Assembly (NCBI GenBank): GCA_002049455.2
Contig: KV918773.1
Coordinates: forward strand, 248,001 to 312,000
From: Porphyra umbilicalis
Taxonomy: Eukaryota; Rhodophyta; Bangiophyceae; Bangiales; Bangiaceae
DNA length: 64,000 nt
Reading direction: 5' to 3'
In this document: in pieces, positions 31,131 to 43,490 of the stretch
How positions within the stretch are numbered: position 1 is the first letter of the stretch
Layout: every line of letters begins with the position of its first letter
Program-made: the position numbers and the translations under genes
Notes under the pieces: generated by a model
What the model was told of the DNA's origin: nothing
Databases searched by the model: none
Seen by the model: only the letters and a program-made list of their open reading frames with translations

Positions 31131-32429
31131 CCGCCACCCCTCTTTCCAGCTCATCAGCGGACTGCACGCCATTGGGCGTCTTCTTGAGATCTCTCGTGCG
31201 AAGCTCTGCAGGCACCACAGCCACACGCGGACAGCCCGTCGGCCATAACATTTGGCAGAAATATCTGTACAGTCGCAGATTATGTGTGTTCTGTGTTAGG
31301 TCGAGGAGTTGGACGATCGATGAGTTGCTCATCGAGTATCCTGCTGCGCCAGCTTGGAGGCGTTCTCTGTTCTGTGCCAAGTCCATTGGTGGGGTCTGTC
31401 GCCGACGGCCCATCCCACGACGTCTCGCTCGACTTTGCGCCGCTCGAGAAGGTGTGACGTGGGCTTTCGCAGTGTGCAGGTAGAGAGGGGTGCCTTGCAC
31501 AGTCGGGGAACGGAACGGGCGTCCACTGCTGAATATTCCAGGAGATCGACACTCGCGACGCCCACCACACAAGGCACACGACCAATGAAAAATCAATGCT
31601 GCCTTTCACAGTCCGCAGATCCGCGCACAGCTGCACGCCGCCGACGGATGGCCATATTTGCAAGCCGCACATTACCGATTGCACGTTCGATCGGCTGGCA
31701 CGATGTCCTGCACGATGTGCTTTTATCAGGCACAGAGGCCCGAAATTAGGAGCTATAACTGCGACGAAATCAGCCGACCCGCCTCCGCGGGTTCAGTTAG
31801 GGGCTTCCGATTAGCGCTGCACGAAGTGGACACTGTGCAGCTCGCACGATGTCCTGCACGATGTCGAAACCGGGAATCTTAATGGAAACAAGTAGCCGGA
31901 TATTAAGATCTGGCCCACTTGGCCAAGACAATGGGCCATCAGACCGCTCGTCCTCCTCGATTCCGCAATCCCGGCCACGTGATGGGGGAGAGATATCCTT
32001 GCATTCGAACTTGTGTTGAGCTTTTCTGTAAGACATCGTGCGCTCCGTCGACAACGTGCCGCCTCTCACGGTGCCTATGAGAGGGGTCATTGTGCGTACG
32101 ATCCGCGGGGTGTCCATGTTTTGGGGAAGTGCCATAGCGGCTCTCATCGTTTTTTCGAAGAAAAAACACCATTGCACATCACCCACGATGTTTTGTGTCC
32201 TTCCTGACCAGCTGCGAAGATAGAACTTTGCTGCCGGGTACGCTTTCTTCACGCGTTTCCTCACTCGTGCAGTCTTGCCCATATTTGAGATGCATCGAGC
32301 ACATCTGGGCCAAACATGAGTAAAACACAACTTTCTTGGAGAGGATGACTTTAGGGTTCCCGAAGGGCGCAGATCACGGCTATGTCGGTCTTTTCCTGCG
32401 AAAATGCTTGTTTCAAACCGTTTCTGCCC
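31131..32429. other. Unassigned DNA of ordinary composition
   Basis: No gene is recognised. A minus-strand frame at about 32330-31800 (GKTARVRKRVKKAYPAAKFY, then FFFEKTMRAAMALPQNMDT) is non-repetitive but matches nothing I know. A 21-bp direct repeat (GCACGATGTCCTGCACGATG plus T) occurs at 31698-31718 and 31844-31864. Confidence 0.4.
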
Positions 32430-34430
32430 TCTGAAGACAAAACAGTCACCAGGCGGCGGCGGCGGCATGCAGGCGCGGAGGCGGCACAGGGCGGCGGCGA
32501 TGGCGGCCGGGGGTGGCTGCTGTAACAGAAAAGGGCAGCAGTGGCAGCAGGCGGCGACGGTGGCCGCGGCGCGCGGCGGCGGCGACATTCAAGGGCGGCC
32601 GTGGTAAAGGTTGGCAGCGGCGGCCGCCGGGGGCGGCGGCAACGGCGGCCGGGGGTGCCGGCCGCGGCGGCCGGTACCAGCGAAGGCAGCGCGCGGTGGT
32701 AGTGGCGGCAGCAGCTGGGGACATCGGCGGCAGCGAGCGCCATTAGAGGCATGCAGGGGCGGTGGCTACATGGGGCGGCGGCGGCCGCCGCCGCGGCGGG
32801 CTGCTGGGGGCGGTGCGGCAGCCGCCACGGGCGGCGGCGGCAGCCGCTGGGGGCGTTGGTGGCATTCGCTGGGGGGGGCGGCGGCGGCGGATGGTGGTGG
32901 CGACAGCACGGGGCGGCGGCTGTCGCGGCAGAAGCCGGGGGCGGCTGCGCAAGCGGCTGGGGGTGGCGGCGGCGGTGGCCGGGTGGGCGGCGGCAGCGGC
33001 CCAGGGCGCCGGCGGCAGCGGCCGGGGGCGGCAGGAGCCGCCGGGAGCGGGGGCAGTGGCCGGGGGCGGCGGCGACAGCCGCCTGGGGCGGCGGCGGTAG
33101 CGGCTCAGGGCGGCGGTGGCAGCGGCCGGAGGCGAACTCGGCGGCGGCCGTTGGCGGTAAAGGCACGGGGCGGCGGCATTCATGGCAGCGGCTGGGGGCG
33201 GCGGCGGACGGGAGAGACGGCGGCGGCATGCAGGAGTGGCGGCGGACTGGGGCAGTGGCGGTGGCGGATGGGAGCGGCGGCGGCGGCATTCAAGGACTGT
33301 GGCTGCAGAGGGCGGCGTCGGCTGCCCTCGAGGACGGCGGTGGCAACAGCCCGGGGCGGCTACGTGAGCGGCCGACAACGACAGCGGCGGCGGCCGGAAG
33401 CGGCCGCGGCGGCGACAAGAGGCAGCGGCGGCGGCGGACGATGTCGAAGACGGCAGAGGGCAGCCGCGGTGGAGGCAGCAGCCGGGGCGGCGGCAGCGGC
33501 TAAGGGCTGCGGTTGCAGCCGCCAGGGGCGGCGGCAGAAGCCGCCGGGGGACGGGGCGACGGTGGTCGTGGGCAGCAGCCGTAGCGGCCCGGGGCGGCGG
33601 TGGCGGCTGGGGGCGGCAGTGGCGAGCAGAAGCGGTGGCAGCAAGAGGCATCGGCGGCGGCGGGATGCAGGGACGACGGCGGCAGGGGGCGGCCACGGCG
33701 GCCACGGCGGCCGGCGGTGGCGGCAGCCGGGGACGGCGACTGTGGCGGTCGGGGGCAGCGGCGGCTGCGGCCAGGGGCGGCGGCGGAAACAGCTGGGAGC
33801 AGTGTCGGCGGCGACCAGGAGGGCGGGCGGTGGTAGAAAGGGGCGGCGGCGGCAGCAGGCGGTGCCGACGGCGGCGGAGACTCGGGGTGGTGGCGGCGCC
33901 AGCCAGGGGCGGCGGCGGCGGCAACCCGGGGCGGCGGCGACGCCAGGCAGGGGCGGCGGCGGCTGGGGGCAGCAAGGGAAGAGGTTGTAGCCCGAGGTGG
34001 CGGCGGCGGTGGCCGGGGGCGGTGGTGGCGGCGATGAAATCCGGGGAGGGCGGCGCTGGCAGACAGGGGCGGCGGCGGCGGCCGCCAGGCACGGCGTCAG
34101 CCGGGGGCGGCAGCCCGCGGCGGCACCAGTTGGGGGTGGTGGCGGCCAGGGGCGGTGACAAGGGTAGCCAGAGGGGACGGCGGCGGCACCCGGCGCTGCC
34201 GAGAGCCGGGGGCGGGGGTGGCTGGGGGGGGCGGTGGTGGCTTTGAAATGCGGCTGTGGCAGCCGGGGGCGGCGGCGGCGGCAGCCTGGATCGGCCGCGT
34301 TGCGGGGGCGGCGGCAACCAGAGGAGCATGAATCGGGGGATGAAGGCAGCGGGGGATGGCGGCAACCGGTACGAGGGGGGCAGCGAGGTGCAGCGGCCGC
34401 CGCTGCGGGGGCGGCGGCAGGCATACACGC
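32430..34430. repeat. 2-kb GGC/GCC cryptic simple-repeat tract
   Basis: About two kilobases made almost wholly of GGCGGC, GGCAGC, GGGGCGGC and similar words, irregularly interrupted. Every frame is open for long distances on both strands (up to about 620 codons on the minus strand), giving Gly/Arg/Ala- or Pro/Pro/Leu-rich strings. I see no domain and call it repeat, not gene. Confidence 0.75.
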
Positions 34431-37400
34431 GCCTCGGGTAGCACCCGTACAGCGGGGGCGGCCGGCATTTTACCCAGCCGGTGGGACATGTGACACGGAA
34501 CTGAAAGCGCGTTCGCGAAAACTCCCGGGACTGGGCAGCGTGTCTAAAGTTCATTGAACGAAGCTCGACTGCCGGCAACAGCGCTGCGAAAGAAATATGG
34601 AAAGACACCAGTCAAACAGCACTGAGCACGCGCAGCGCCATCGGCAGTGATGTCGTACCGCACGGTGTACCGCTGCTTAACAACATCAAGCACCTCACGC
34701 ACACAGCGACCTGCCCCTCACCGGCGCCGCCCACGCCTGCGCCGGCACCCCGGCTTCCCACCACGGCCCTCCACAATATGTGCCGCACCACCACCTCTCC
34801 TCACTCGCCTCGGCATCCCCCCCATCCGCACCTTGGCTTGTGTAATGGCCTGCATCTCAGCACCCCGCCGTCCCTGCCCCTGTCCACGGCGGCCGAAAAT
34901 CACAGGTGCCGTCGACGCGCACAGGAGTAAAGAAGAGTATGGACGGCCGTGCGTCAGTCGCTGTAATGATCCACACACCGGTGTGCGGCACCCCGGCGCG
35001 TCTGCGCGCATCGAACGACCGTAAGAGGGGGAGAACAGCAGCCGACGGTGACACCGCGCGCCCTCCCACGAGTGACAAACCAGGGGGGTTGTGGAGCCCG
35101 CCGCGGGTGTATATCAAATCATCCCGCCGACGTCCCCTCAGCAGATACGCCCCTCCTCCCGACTCCTCCACCATCCCTCGTCGCCCACAGCCATCCGAGG
35201 CGAGCTGGCGCCGGCCTCGCGCCGGCGCACGCGCCCCCGCAGCACCCCGACACAACAGGTAATACAGCTCCGCCTCTCCTCGCTATGCGCTAGAGCTCCC
35301 CCATCCCTAGCGCGGATTGCGTCGTGGCCTGCATCTCACTGCCGTGCCGCCCCCTCTCCTTCACCCGACAAGCACCGCAGCGCTCCTCACGCACCTGTTT
35401 ACGATTGAATAAACACCCGTGTGTCGGTTGGCCGCGTCCCTCGCGCAGCGCGGGGCGCCTAGGCGCTACGTAGGGCGTCGCATAACGTTGCGCGCGGCGG
35501 GGTTCTGCGGCCGCGGCTCGCACCGGGCACTCCCCCATGCGTCACGTACGCAGGAACAGCTGCGTCTGATGAAGCAGCATGTCGAACTCGTCCTCTTGCG
35601 CGCGCTGTTTGATCTCTTCAACAAACAAGCCCCCCCCCCCCACAAAGTCCTCGCGGCAACGGTGCGAAGGCGCAGCCAACTATCGATGCGGGTTTCCCCT
35701 CTATGTCAGATAGTGGAGCGTGTACCGCAACCTCCTGAGAGCGTCTCCACCAATGTCTCCAACCGTACAAACAGCCAAACGTGGCACCGCTTGGCCGTTT
35801 GGACGGTTTAAGCACTGGTGGCTGGGATCCGCTCCAAAACTGGGGTGTGATGGGGCTGTGACGGCCCATTAATAGAACGTTTCACATTTTCTAATCCCTT
35901 CATACATGTCGTGGTGGCCTGGCGGGATCGCCCTTCTTTTGGAGCTTGAAAGGCAGCGCCACTCCTGTTTGGAGACGCCCCGAGTCGTTTGGCCAACCCC
36001 TGGTTCCCTGTTCGGACCACGAAAGCCAATAGAAAGCGTGACCCGTGGCTTGCAGACAGTTGCGAGACGATCTGGCAGTCATGGAGATTTTCTGTAGTGC
36101 ATCTATGGGATTACTGGAGTGCCACAAAAGAGGCCCACCGCCAGAGACGTCCAGACGAGCCCAATTTTGAGACGTGATCTGCTTAGTTTTGGCTCTGCGT
36201 TTGGGGAGCCAGTGACAGCACCACACGTTGTGCACACGTGGCCGTTGGGTTGGACGGTTGGCTCCATTGGTGGAGATGCTCTGAGAGTGGACCGACTGAC
36301 AGAATGCAAGGAAGAAGCCTTTCCGCGGCCGAGGACGCGCAGTGACTGGAGGAAGGCCAGTTCGGGTCACACAGACGCCGTCTGACACACCACAGTGCGT
36401 GACGACCCCCCCTCAACGCGGTCCGCCAAAGCAATTCGCTAAAGAACCGGCCTCCCCAGACAAAAACTCAAAAACATGCCCCTCAGAGCGCACAAACGCA
36501 TCTTTTTCGTAACTACGGTTTACTGCTTCGACCTAGTGCAGCTGAACTCGTCGTTTTCAGCCTGTACAACGCACTCGACCGCGTTCTTGACCCTATGGAG
36601 AGCGATTCGTAGCTAAAAATCATATAAGCGTCCCACACAGACGAGGTGGACACTTGCTCGAAAAACGAAACACATGGGCGACATTGCCCAAGGCTTGCGG
36701 ACATGTTCATATCAAGAACTTACAGCGCAACGTCCTGTGTCCTTCTCACCGTCCCGTTTTGAGTGCACAACATCCCATGATCAAGTTTTCCTGCAACGCG
36801 CACTGGCTTCAGAAAAAAATGAAAAGGGGCTCATGGGGTTGACAGTGGTCAGTGTTTGCTCATCTTCAGTACTACCCTGAACTTAAGTCCAGGGAAATGT
36901 GGTTTCAGCACTGTGAATGATGTGATGATGCCGAGCTCGCGGGAACGTTGTAACGATCTCAAGGTCGATTTCTCTCATTACAGTCGTTCCACAAAAACAC
37001 TCTCGAAAATCCGTTAAACGTGACCAATTCACGATTCCAGGAGACGCCCAGCGGTCCCGGGGGACCCTCTCGTGAGGGACTTGAGATTTCTGAAACAAAC
37101 TTTCTGGGACAGCCGACGCCGCGCCCGACTTCGGCTTTCGTGGCAGGTCCATTGCAGACATGGTCCCAGAATGTCGCCCGCGTTCACACGTGGTGGGCAC
37201 TATCGCGCAGGCCGGCCAAATTGTTGCCTCAATAGTTCCCACGGCTCGGCGCCCTCATTGGCGCGAGTGTCTAGGAGGCACTGCCCACTTTGTCGGTGAT
37301 CTGGTGCACCAATGAGAGAGCGCTAGAGCGTCTCTCTTGAGAAAGGGCCCTTCAATAGATACCCCACTTGTCACCGGCTCACGGACTGCGTGGAGGCAGG

Positions 37401-37470
37401 TCACGACTCACGCGGAATGGTGCCGTCGGAATCCTTCCCCTTTTTCGGGAATGGCCCCATCAGACGCGGG
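34431..37470. other. Unassigned intergenic DNA with a diverged direct repeat
   Basis: No protein is recognised. Two related stretches of about 65 bp (near 34815-34880 and 35290-35360) share GCATC/CCCCCATCC and TGGCCTGCATCTCA words, suggesting an old duplication. An AATAAA lies at about 35407. Short frames from 35400 to 37300 show no domain. Confidence 0.35.
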
Positions 37471-39045
37471 CTGCTCTGACACACGAGTCAGCACATGACA
37501 GCAATGAGCTCCCCATCGCTCTTTCTGGCCCCCAACGTCGTGAAGCCGGGCCCATCCGCCAATCTGGCTGGTCTCCCACTGGCGGGCGTGCCATGGGTCA
37601 CACGTCCCGTTTGATTGTTCAGAGCGCGGAGGCCGGCCCGTCGGCCAATCTTGGCTGACGGCCGAGTGCGAGGTGGACAGAGACCAGATGATCTCCTCCT
37701 GCGCGCTGTTTTGGGACGATGGCAAGTCCATTGCGAAATCATCGGGAATCGCAGCACATTTTGATCCTGCTCTGATCCCTGAACAATGGCCCGACGGTCG
37801 AGATCATGGGCCCGTTCTCGGTCGCTCAAAATCGCATTCGGAAATTTGTGACGAGCCGGGCGCATATGTCGACCGGACGACGGCGTCGCCGATCCAGTCG
37901 ACGCCGCGACCGCGAACTGCTACCCCACCCCCCCCCCCCCCCGCCCTCCTCCCCCCCCACCGCCGCCACCGCGATCCGCGCCCCCCCCCCCCCCCCCCCC
38001 CGCCCCCCCCCCTGCCCACCGCTGCCATCGCGATCCGCGCCCCCCCTCCCCACCGCCGCCGTCGAGGACGCCGTCGGCGCCGCGGCCTCCCCATTCTTCA
38101 AGCGCTCGTCACCGCTGTTGTTGCTCTCTTCTGGCGTCCTCTCTGTTTTGCTCGTTTTTTATTGTCCTCTGGCTTGTTCACGTGGCTGTTCATATGTCGC
38201 CTGAAGAAGTAAATTACTCTCGCTGTTTTTTCTTTGTTTGCCACCTCGTCTTGGAGCTTTTGCTATAGGACCCACAGCGGAGTCCCCGCAATTGAGTGCA
38301 TCGCACCTTTGTCGACAACGTTCCTCATGGCCCGTTCCAAAATGCACGTAACAATCTCGCTGAAAGCAACTGGGGGATGCGCCCTCGGACCAGTACGGAG
38401 AGGCCACAAACAATAACGCGAGCCCATTTAATCCCGAGACAACAACACAGCATACGAAAGGCAAAAGAGAACACCGACAAGGCAGCCACAGCGGTGATCG
38501 GCACAAATGGGCGAGGGCGGCAAAGCGGCGCGGGCTGCGGACCGGGCGACTGCGGTGTGCGGGGGGGGGGGGGCAGGGGGGGGGGGGGGGGGTAGCAGAT
38601 CGCGGTCGCGACGTCGACTGGATCGGCGACGCCGTCGTCCGGTCGACATATGCGCCCGGCTCGTCACAAATTTCCGAATGCGATTTTGAGCGACCGAGAA
38701 CGGGCCCATGATCTCGACCGTCGGGCCATTGTTCAGGGATCAGAGCAGGATCAAAATGTGCTGCGATTCCCGATGATTTCGCAATGGACTTGCCATCGTC
38801 CCAAAACAGCGCGCAGGAGGAGATCATCTGGTCTCTGTCCACCTCGCACTCGGCCGTCAGCCAAGATTGGCCGACGGGCCGGCCTCCGCGCTCTGAACAA
38901 TCAAACGGGACGTGTGACCCATGGCACGCCCGCCAGTGGGAGACCAGCCAGATTGGCGGATGGGCCCGGCTTCACGACGTTGGGGGCCAGAAAGAGCGAT
39001 GGAGGGCTCATTGCTGTCATGTGCTGCCTCGTGTGTCTGAGCACC
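37471..39045. mobile_element. Foldback element with inverted arms of about 460 bp
   Basis: The left arm (about 37471-37935) returns almost unchanged as the reverse complement at about 38570-39045. For example, CACGAGTCAGCACATGACAG on the left pairs with the right copy near 39010-39035, and CGTCGTCCGGTCGACATATG at 38633-38652 is the complement of 37862-37881. The arms end inward in a poly-C tract (about 37922-38020) and a poly-G tract (about 38558-38592). The 600-bp centre has no ORF. The long arms and lack of coding sequence suggest a non-autonomous foldback or Mutator-like element. I could not define the outer ends or a target duplication. Confidence 0.75.
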
Positions 39046-40086
39046 CGAAGTCGTTGAGCAGAAAAGCGCCTTTGAGAAATGTTCGTTGACACGTCACTGG
39101 TTCTCAGCCTCGTTTACTCGAAACGAGGAATATATGGGGGGTACTTTCGATCTCGGCTGAGTGCTAGGTTTATTGTGGATCGACTGTAAGGCGCATGAGC
39201 GCGACTCACATGGGCGCGCACAGAGCTCGGCAATGGAACGAGCATTGGCGCTCCGCATAGATGCATCCTGGAGCCTACTTCATCAGAAATTTTATGACAC
39301 ACTTTCAGGCGGCTGCGACCATACGCTCGAGAGATAGACGTGTTTCCATTCATCCCACCGTTGTCTTGAACGTCTTTTTGTCGATTAAATGGCCCGCTCA
39401 TAACGCTGCAGGCGGTAACTCGACATGGCTAGGCAACAAAATGCGTGTCATCGGTGCTGCGGGGAAGTCTGGACGACATGTGTTGCCGTTGGTCAACATG
39501 GGCGGTGGTGGTGGGGGGCAGGTGATGCTCGTCGCCGGCCGAGAGAAAGTGCATTTCCATGGGATGCCAGATCGGATCAATACGTGTCTTGCATCAGAAA
39601 TTTGTCAGAGCTTGTTCCGGATCGGCGGAGACCAAGAAAATGGCGCAATTCTGGAGGGACAGAGAAACACCCAGATGTATCTCAGCGCTACAAAATCTTT
39701 TAAGCGCCTAGTTTTTTTTTCCTTGAGTGCCCATGCCACGGAGATCAGGTCTGTTTACTTTTCGTGGTCGAAAAAAAATCTAGAACAGCAGGGAACTTCC
39801 TTTCCTCATGTGCCGAGAAGCACGGAATAGACCTTCAGTCGCCAGCCTCTGGTTGTCAATCCCTATTGTTCGAATTTCCATGCGGCCTTGCATTTAAATG
39901 CCGACCACATTCCATCCGGAACGGGCCGACCGCTGCTGTAAAAAACCCTCTCCAGCCGAGCGTTCAGTACTGAGGCGACCTGATTGTGATTTGCTTTGAA
40001 CTACAGTGCTCTGAGGCGCTGCAATCGGCCCACACGCCGATATTTCCTTACACAATCGATGGGGTTCCCTTCTGGATGGGATACTA
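39046..40086. other. Unassigned DNA
   Basis: I see no recognisable gene. A 189-codon plus-strand frame at 39261-39830 is non-repetitive but lacks any domain I know and is more likely chance than a gene. Confidence 0.35.
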
Positions 40087-40511
40087 TTGCTGATCCCCCA
40101 ATTTGTCCTCATCGGCCAAGACCGGGACTGCTATGTAAAACAGGCCAACCATTGGTCTAGAACAGCATCAAACAGCTGCTGAGTGCATATGTACGACGCG
40201 TCATTTGCTCTCCAACCGCCAGGTCCGTGCAGAAACGAGATTTTCTGTTTTCTTGAGATGTTGTTCCTTTCTCAGTCGTCTCATGTGGTAAAGTAGCTCA
40301 GAGCAGTTTGTTATCGAGATTTTCTTCGAGATTCTCAGATTATCCCAGAAAAACGAGTGCGCCGATTGTGCGTTTGCGGGCCGTACGGGCACATTTTGTA
40401 AAGATGGAACCCGACATGCATTGTTGCTTCTCTTGGCCAATCACAAAGGTCCCTGCATTGTAGTTGCACTTCCGTTCTCTGGCGATGAGGACAAAATTGG
40501 GGGATCAGCAA
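40087..40511. mobile_element. TA-flanked MITE, 425 bp
   Basis: Terminal inverted repeats of about 32 bp (outer TTGCTGATCCCCCAATTT, one-base length difference between arms) are flanked by TA on both sides (40085-40086 and 40512-40513). The TA duplication is typical of Tc1/mariner-pogo elements. No coding capacity is seen. Confidence 0.8.
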
Positions 40512-41600
40512 TACATGCTTCCGAAAGTTGTGGAGCAGCTGTCCCGTCAATGTCCAAACGAGTTTGCCTTTAGATCAATGGTGCTACACTTCATAAATAC
40601 CAGGGTTTCCCAAGCGGAAGTAGTCCAAGCGTATCTCGCGCGTAAGTTTCAAGCGAAACTCGCATTCGCTTGGAAATCGTGTGCCCACTCAAATACGCCA
40701 TTCGCTTAGTTTTGAAAGTCAGCACATACGCTATCCCACGTTCTTCAAGCGAGTTTCCGAATCTTGTCAGTAGTCCCCCTACCATGAAAACTACGTACCA
40801 ATTTAGGGGGTGCCACACTTTCGCAACAGCAGCGGTAGGCGGCGAGTGTGGCTTGGCAGGGCGACGCGGCGGGCGCCGAGGCGTGGCGGCGTGCTGCCGC
40901 TGCGGCTGCTCCACGTCAATGCAGCGCTCCGCGAGGCCGCACGCCCGCGCCAGTGTGGACCTCCCAGAGTATCCCAATCAATGGCAGTCAAAGAATCCTA
41001 CAGGCTGAGCATTTTCTACGTAGGATACCCGGCGAAAAGGGGACCGCAAAGGTCCCGAAGTGCCCCATGCCTACTGTCCCTGACGCAATTCTGGATCAGC
41101 GACGCAAAGCTGGATCACCGGAATCGTCGATTCCAGCTCATTTGCCCGTCTTTTTACTGCTTTTTCTCTCTTCTTCGGCGCTGCTACAAGAATGAAATAG
41201 CAGAGGGGGAGAAACATACCAACAGAAATCCTAGAGAAGGGCGCATCTTTTGCTGTCGAGGGCGCTCGTATGCTCGAAAAAAAACGGAGACGGTCGGGGT
41301 GGCGCGGAAGGAGGCCGTCCTTTTGGCGCTAAGTGCTCGTAACATTGCAGATCCGGCCGATCGATCGCGGTCGGGATCGCAAACCGGTGATCCGGAGCAG
41401 TGATCGGGGGCCCTCCGCACGGATGGCACTCATCCGCGAGCGCGCACTTTCTCGCCGTCGCGTGCAGTCGTTGCTGCCAAGTGCCAGCCCGCGCGCCCTT
41501 TCCGTCAACACCCCCTGTCTGTGCCCGGGACAGCGGCCTCTCAGTCCACAGGTGGGCCGTCAGTCGTGCCCGAGGGCCGTCTGGGGCGGTCTCCTCGCCT

Positions 41601-41607
41601 TATATAA
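41601..41607 (+). promoter_or_regulatory. TATA box of the pogo-like transposase
   Basis: TATATAA lies about 180 bp upstream of ATG 41784 and is followed by a C- and A-rich leader. This is the clearest core-promoter-like motif in the window. Confidence 0.5.
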
Positions 41608-41783
41608 CCGGTGGCAATAACGCTCGACGGCCACGACTCATCTGCAACCCACCACCTCACTACCACCGCATCAGGACCAGCCACCCCCGCCCCCCGCTCA
41701 CTTTTTCTTCCAACACCCCTTGCTTCACCCCCCCTTCCCCTCCCCTTTGTCACCCAGTCGCGGTGCCGTCCCAGTCGGGCGTC

Positions 41784-43490
41784 ATGACGCCAAGCACTCG
41801 GGCAACGCGGGCCAGCGCCCAGGCCGTCCGCGCAGCTGCCTTGGCGCAGGCGGTATGCCTCACCACGACAGCGACGCACACGCGTCGGGCAGCCCTTGCC
41901 ATCGTCAATGCCGGCCGCCCAGCCAACACTCACGTCACGTATGGCACCCTGGCGCGGGCGCTCAAGCTCGGCGTTCCCACCCAACCGGGGCGTCACAACA
42001 AGCTTCCAGCGGCTTGTGAGGCGGAGCTCGCGGCCGCCATCTCCGAGTTCCAGAGGAATGGCTTCAACATTACGAAGGGCCACCTGGTTGAAGCCGTGTC
42101 GGACATCATCAAGGACCTGCCGGTTGAGCAGCAGGCTCAGTGGAAGGACGGGCGCCCGTAGGAGCACTAGGTGCGCCTGTTTTGTCGCCGTAACAGCATA
42201 AAGCTCCGACGGGAGAACGTGCTTGAGTCCGTGCGCGCGAGGGCGATGACCAAAGAGAATTTTGCGTCGCACTTTGCCATGCTAGCGCACCTCATCGTCA
42301 AGCACGACATCACGCCCGAGCGGATGAGCAACTGGGACGAGACTGTGTTCTCGTTTGGCAAGCTCGGCGCTTCCAACGAGAAGGTGCTGTCGGACTCCGC
42401 CGTCGGCCAGTCCGTCACGCACGGCGTCAACGTGGGCGGGGACGCGGAGCACATCACGCTCGCGGCGTCCATCACGGCGGACGGACGTGCACTCGCTCCC
42501 CTCGTAGTGCTGCCGGGGGTGGAGGCCAAGTACCGGACGCTGGTGGACGGGGTGACCCAAACGCCAGTCGACTACCTGCCGCTGGACACGATTGTGTGCT
42601 AAAAGAACCCGTTGGGCGTGAACGGCTCCATCATGAACGTGTGGGTGGACAACTACCTTCTGCAAACCGCGGAGCTGCGGGCATCTGGCCAGAAATTGAT
42701 CATCTTCGACGGCTACTCGAGCCACCTGTCCATCAGTGTGCTGCGTAAGTGCTTCGACAACAATGTCATCGCCTACGCCTTGCCGTCGCACACCCCCCAT
42801 GTGACGCACCCGCTTGATGTTGCCGTGTTTGGCCCAATGAAGGCACACGCGCGGCAGCGCCTGAGCGCCTTTGCCAACAGCCCTGCCAACAAACACGCCA
42901 GCCTCAACGTGTAAGGGGCCTGTGAGATTATGACGCAGGCCTACTGTCTCTCCATGACCCCCGGCAGCATCAAGGCTGGTTTTCTTCGCACGGGCATCCA
43001 CCCTATCAACCCAAACTTCTTCACTGACGCTTCATTCGAGCTCAGCCGGACGTGCCAGACAGACGGCACCCCCGACGAGGCGTGGACGGACGTTGCGTCG
43101 AGGTTCTGTAAGGAGGGCCCTTCCCTGGCAGCAAGCGTCAAGGTTCTGAGGACCGGCACGGTGGACACTGGTGCGGGGTGCCACGTGACCACCGAGGCGG
43201 TTATGGCCGTACTGGAACAGCGCGCTGCGGCAAAAAGGGCGGAAGAAGCGTGCAAGTTGCAACTGGCCAAGGACCGCGAGGAGGGCAAGGAGCAGCGGGC
43301 GTTGGCGCGAGAGGGTAGAATGGCGGGGGCAGCAGCGCGGGTGGCCGCACATCTTGCGGCGAGCGAGGCGGCCGAAGAGCGCAGCCTGCGCTCTCTTGTC
43401 ACAGGCCGTCAGCGGCGCCAGGCTACAGCTCGGTCAATGGCTGCCCGTAGTGCGGTCGCCAAGATTCGGGGTGGTGGGTGCGCGTCTTGA
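41784..43490 (+). pseudogene. Pogo/Fot-type DDE transposase, four in-frame stops
   Basis: A single frame of 568 sense-length codons from ATG 41784, interrupted by TAG 42159, TAG 42168, TAA 42600 and TAA 42912, with no frame change. The N-terminal part (TYGTLARALKLGVPTQPGRH) resembles a CENP-B/pogo helix-turn-helix. The catalytic core is clear: NWDET with Asp at 42336, IIFDGYSSH with Asp at 42708, and PHVTHPLDVAVFG with Asp near 42816. There are 35 residues between the second and third Asp, the spacing of Fot-type pogo elements. A charged coiled tail follows. The enzyme would cut and paste DNA at TA dinucleotides, which agrees with the element's flanks. All four stops are explicable by C-to-T or G-to-A transitions. 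Confidence 0.88.

Noticed and set aside
32611..34608. 459- and 621-codon ORFs in the GGC tract
   Set aside because: Pure composition effect: all frames are open and no domain or codon bias favours one.
39261..39830. 189-codon ORF as a host gene
   Set aside because: No domain, no neighbours, and a region full of transposon debris. A chance ORF of this length is plausible.
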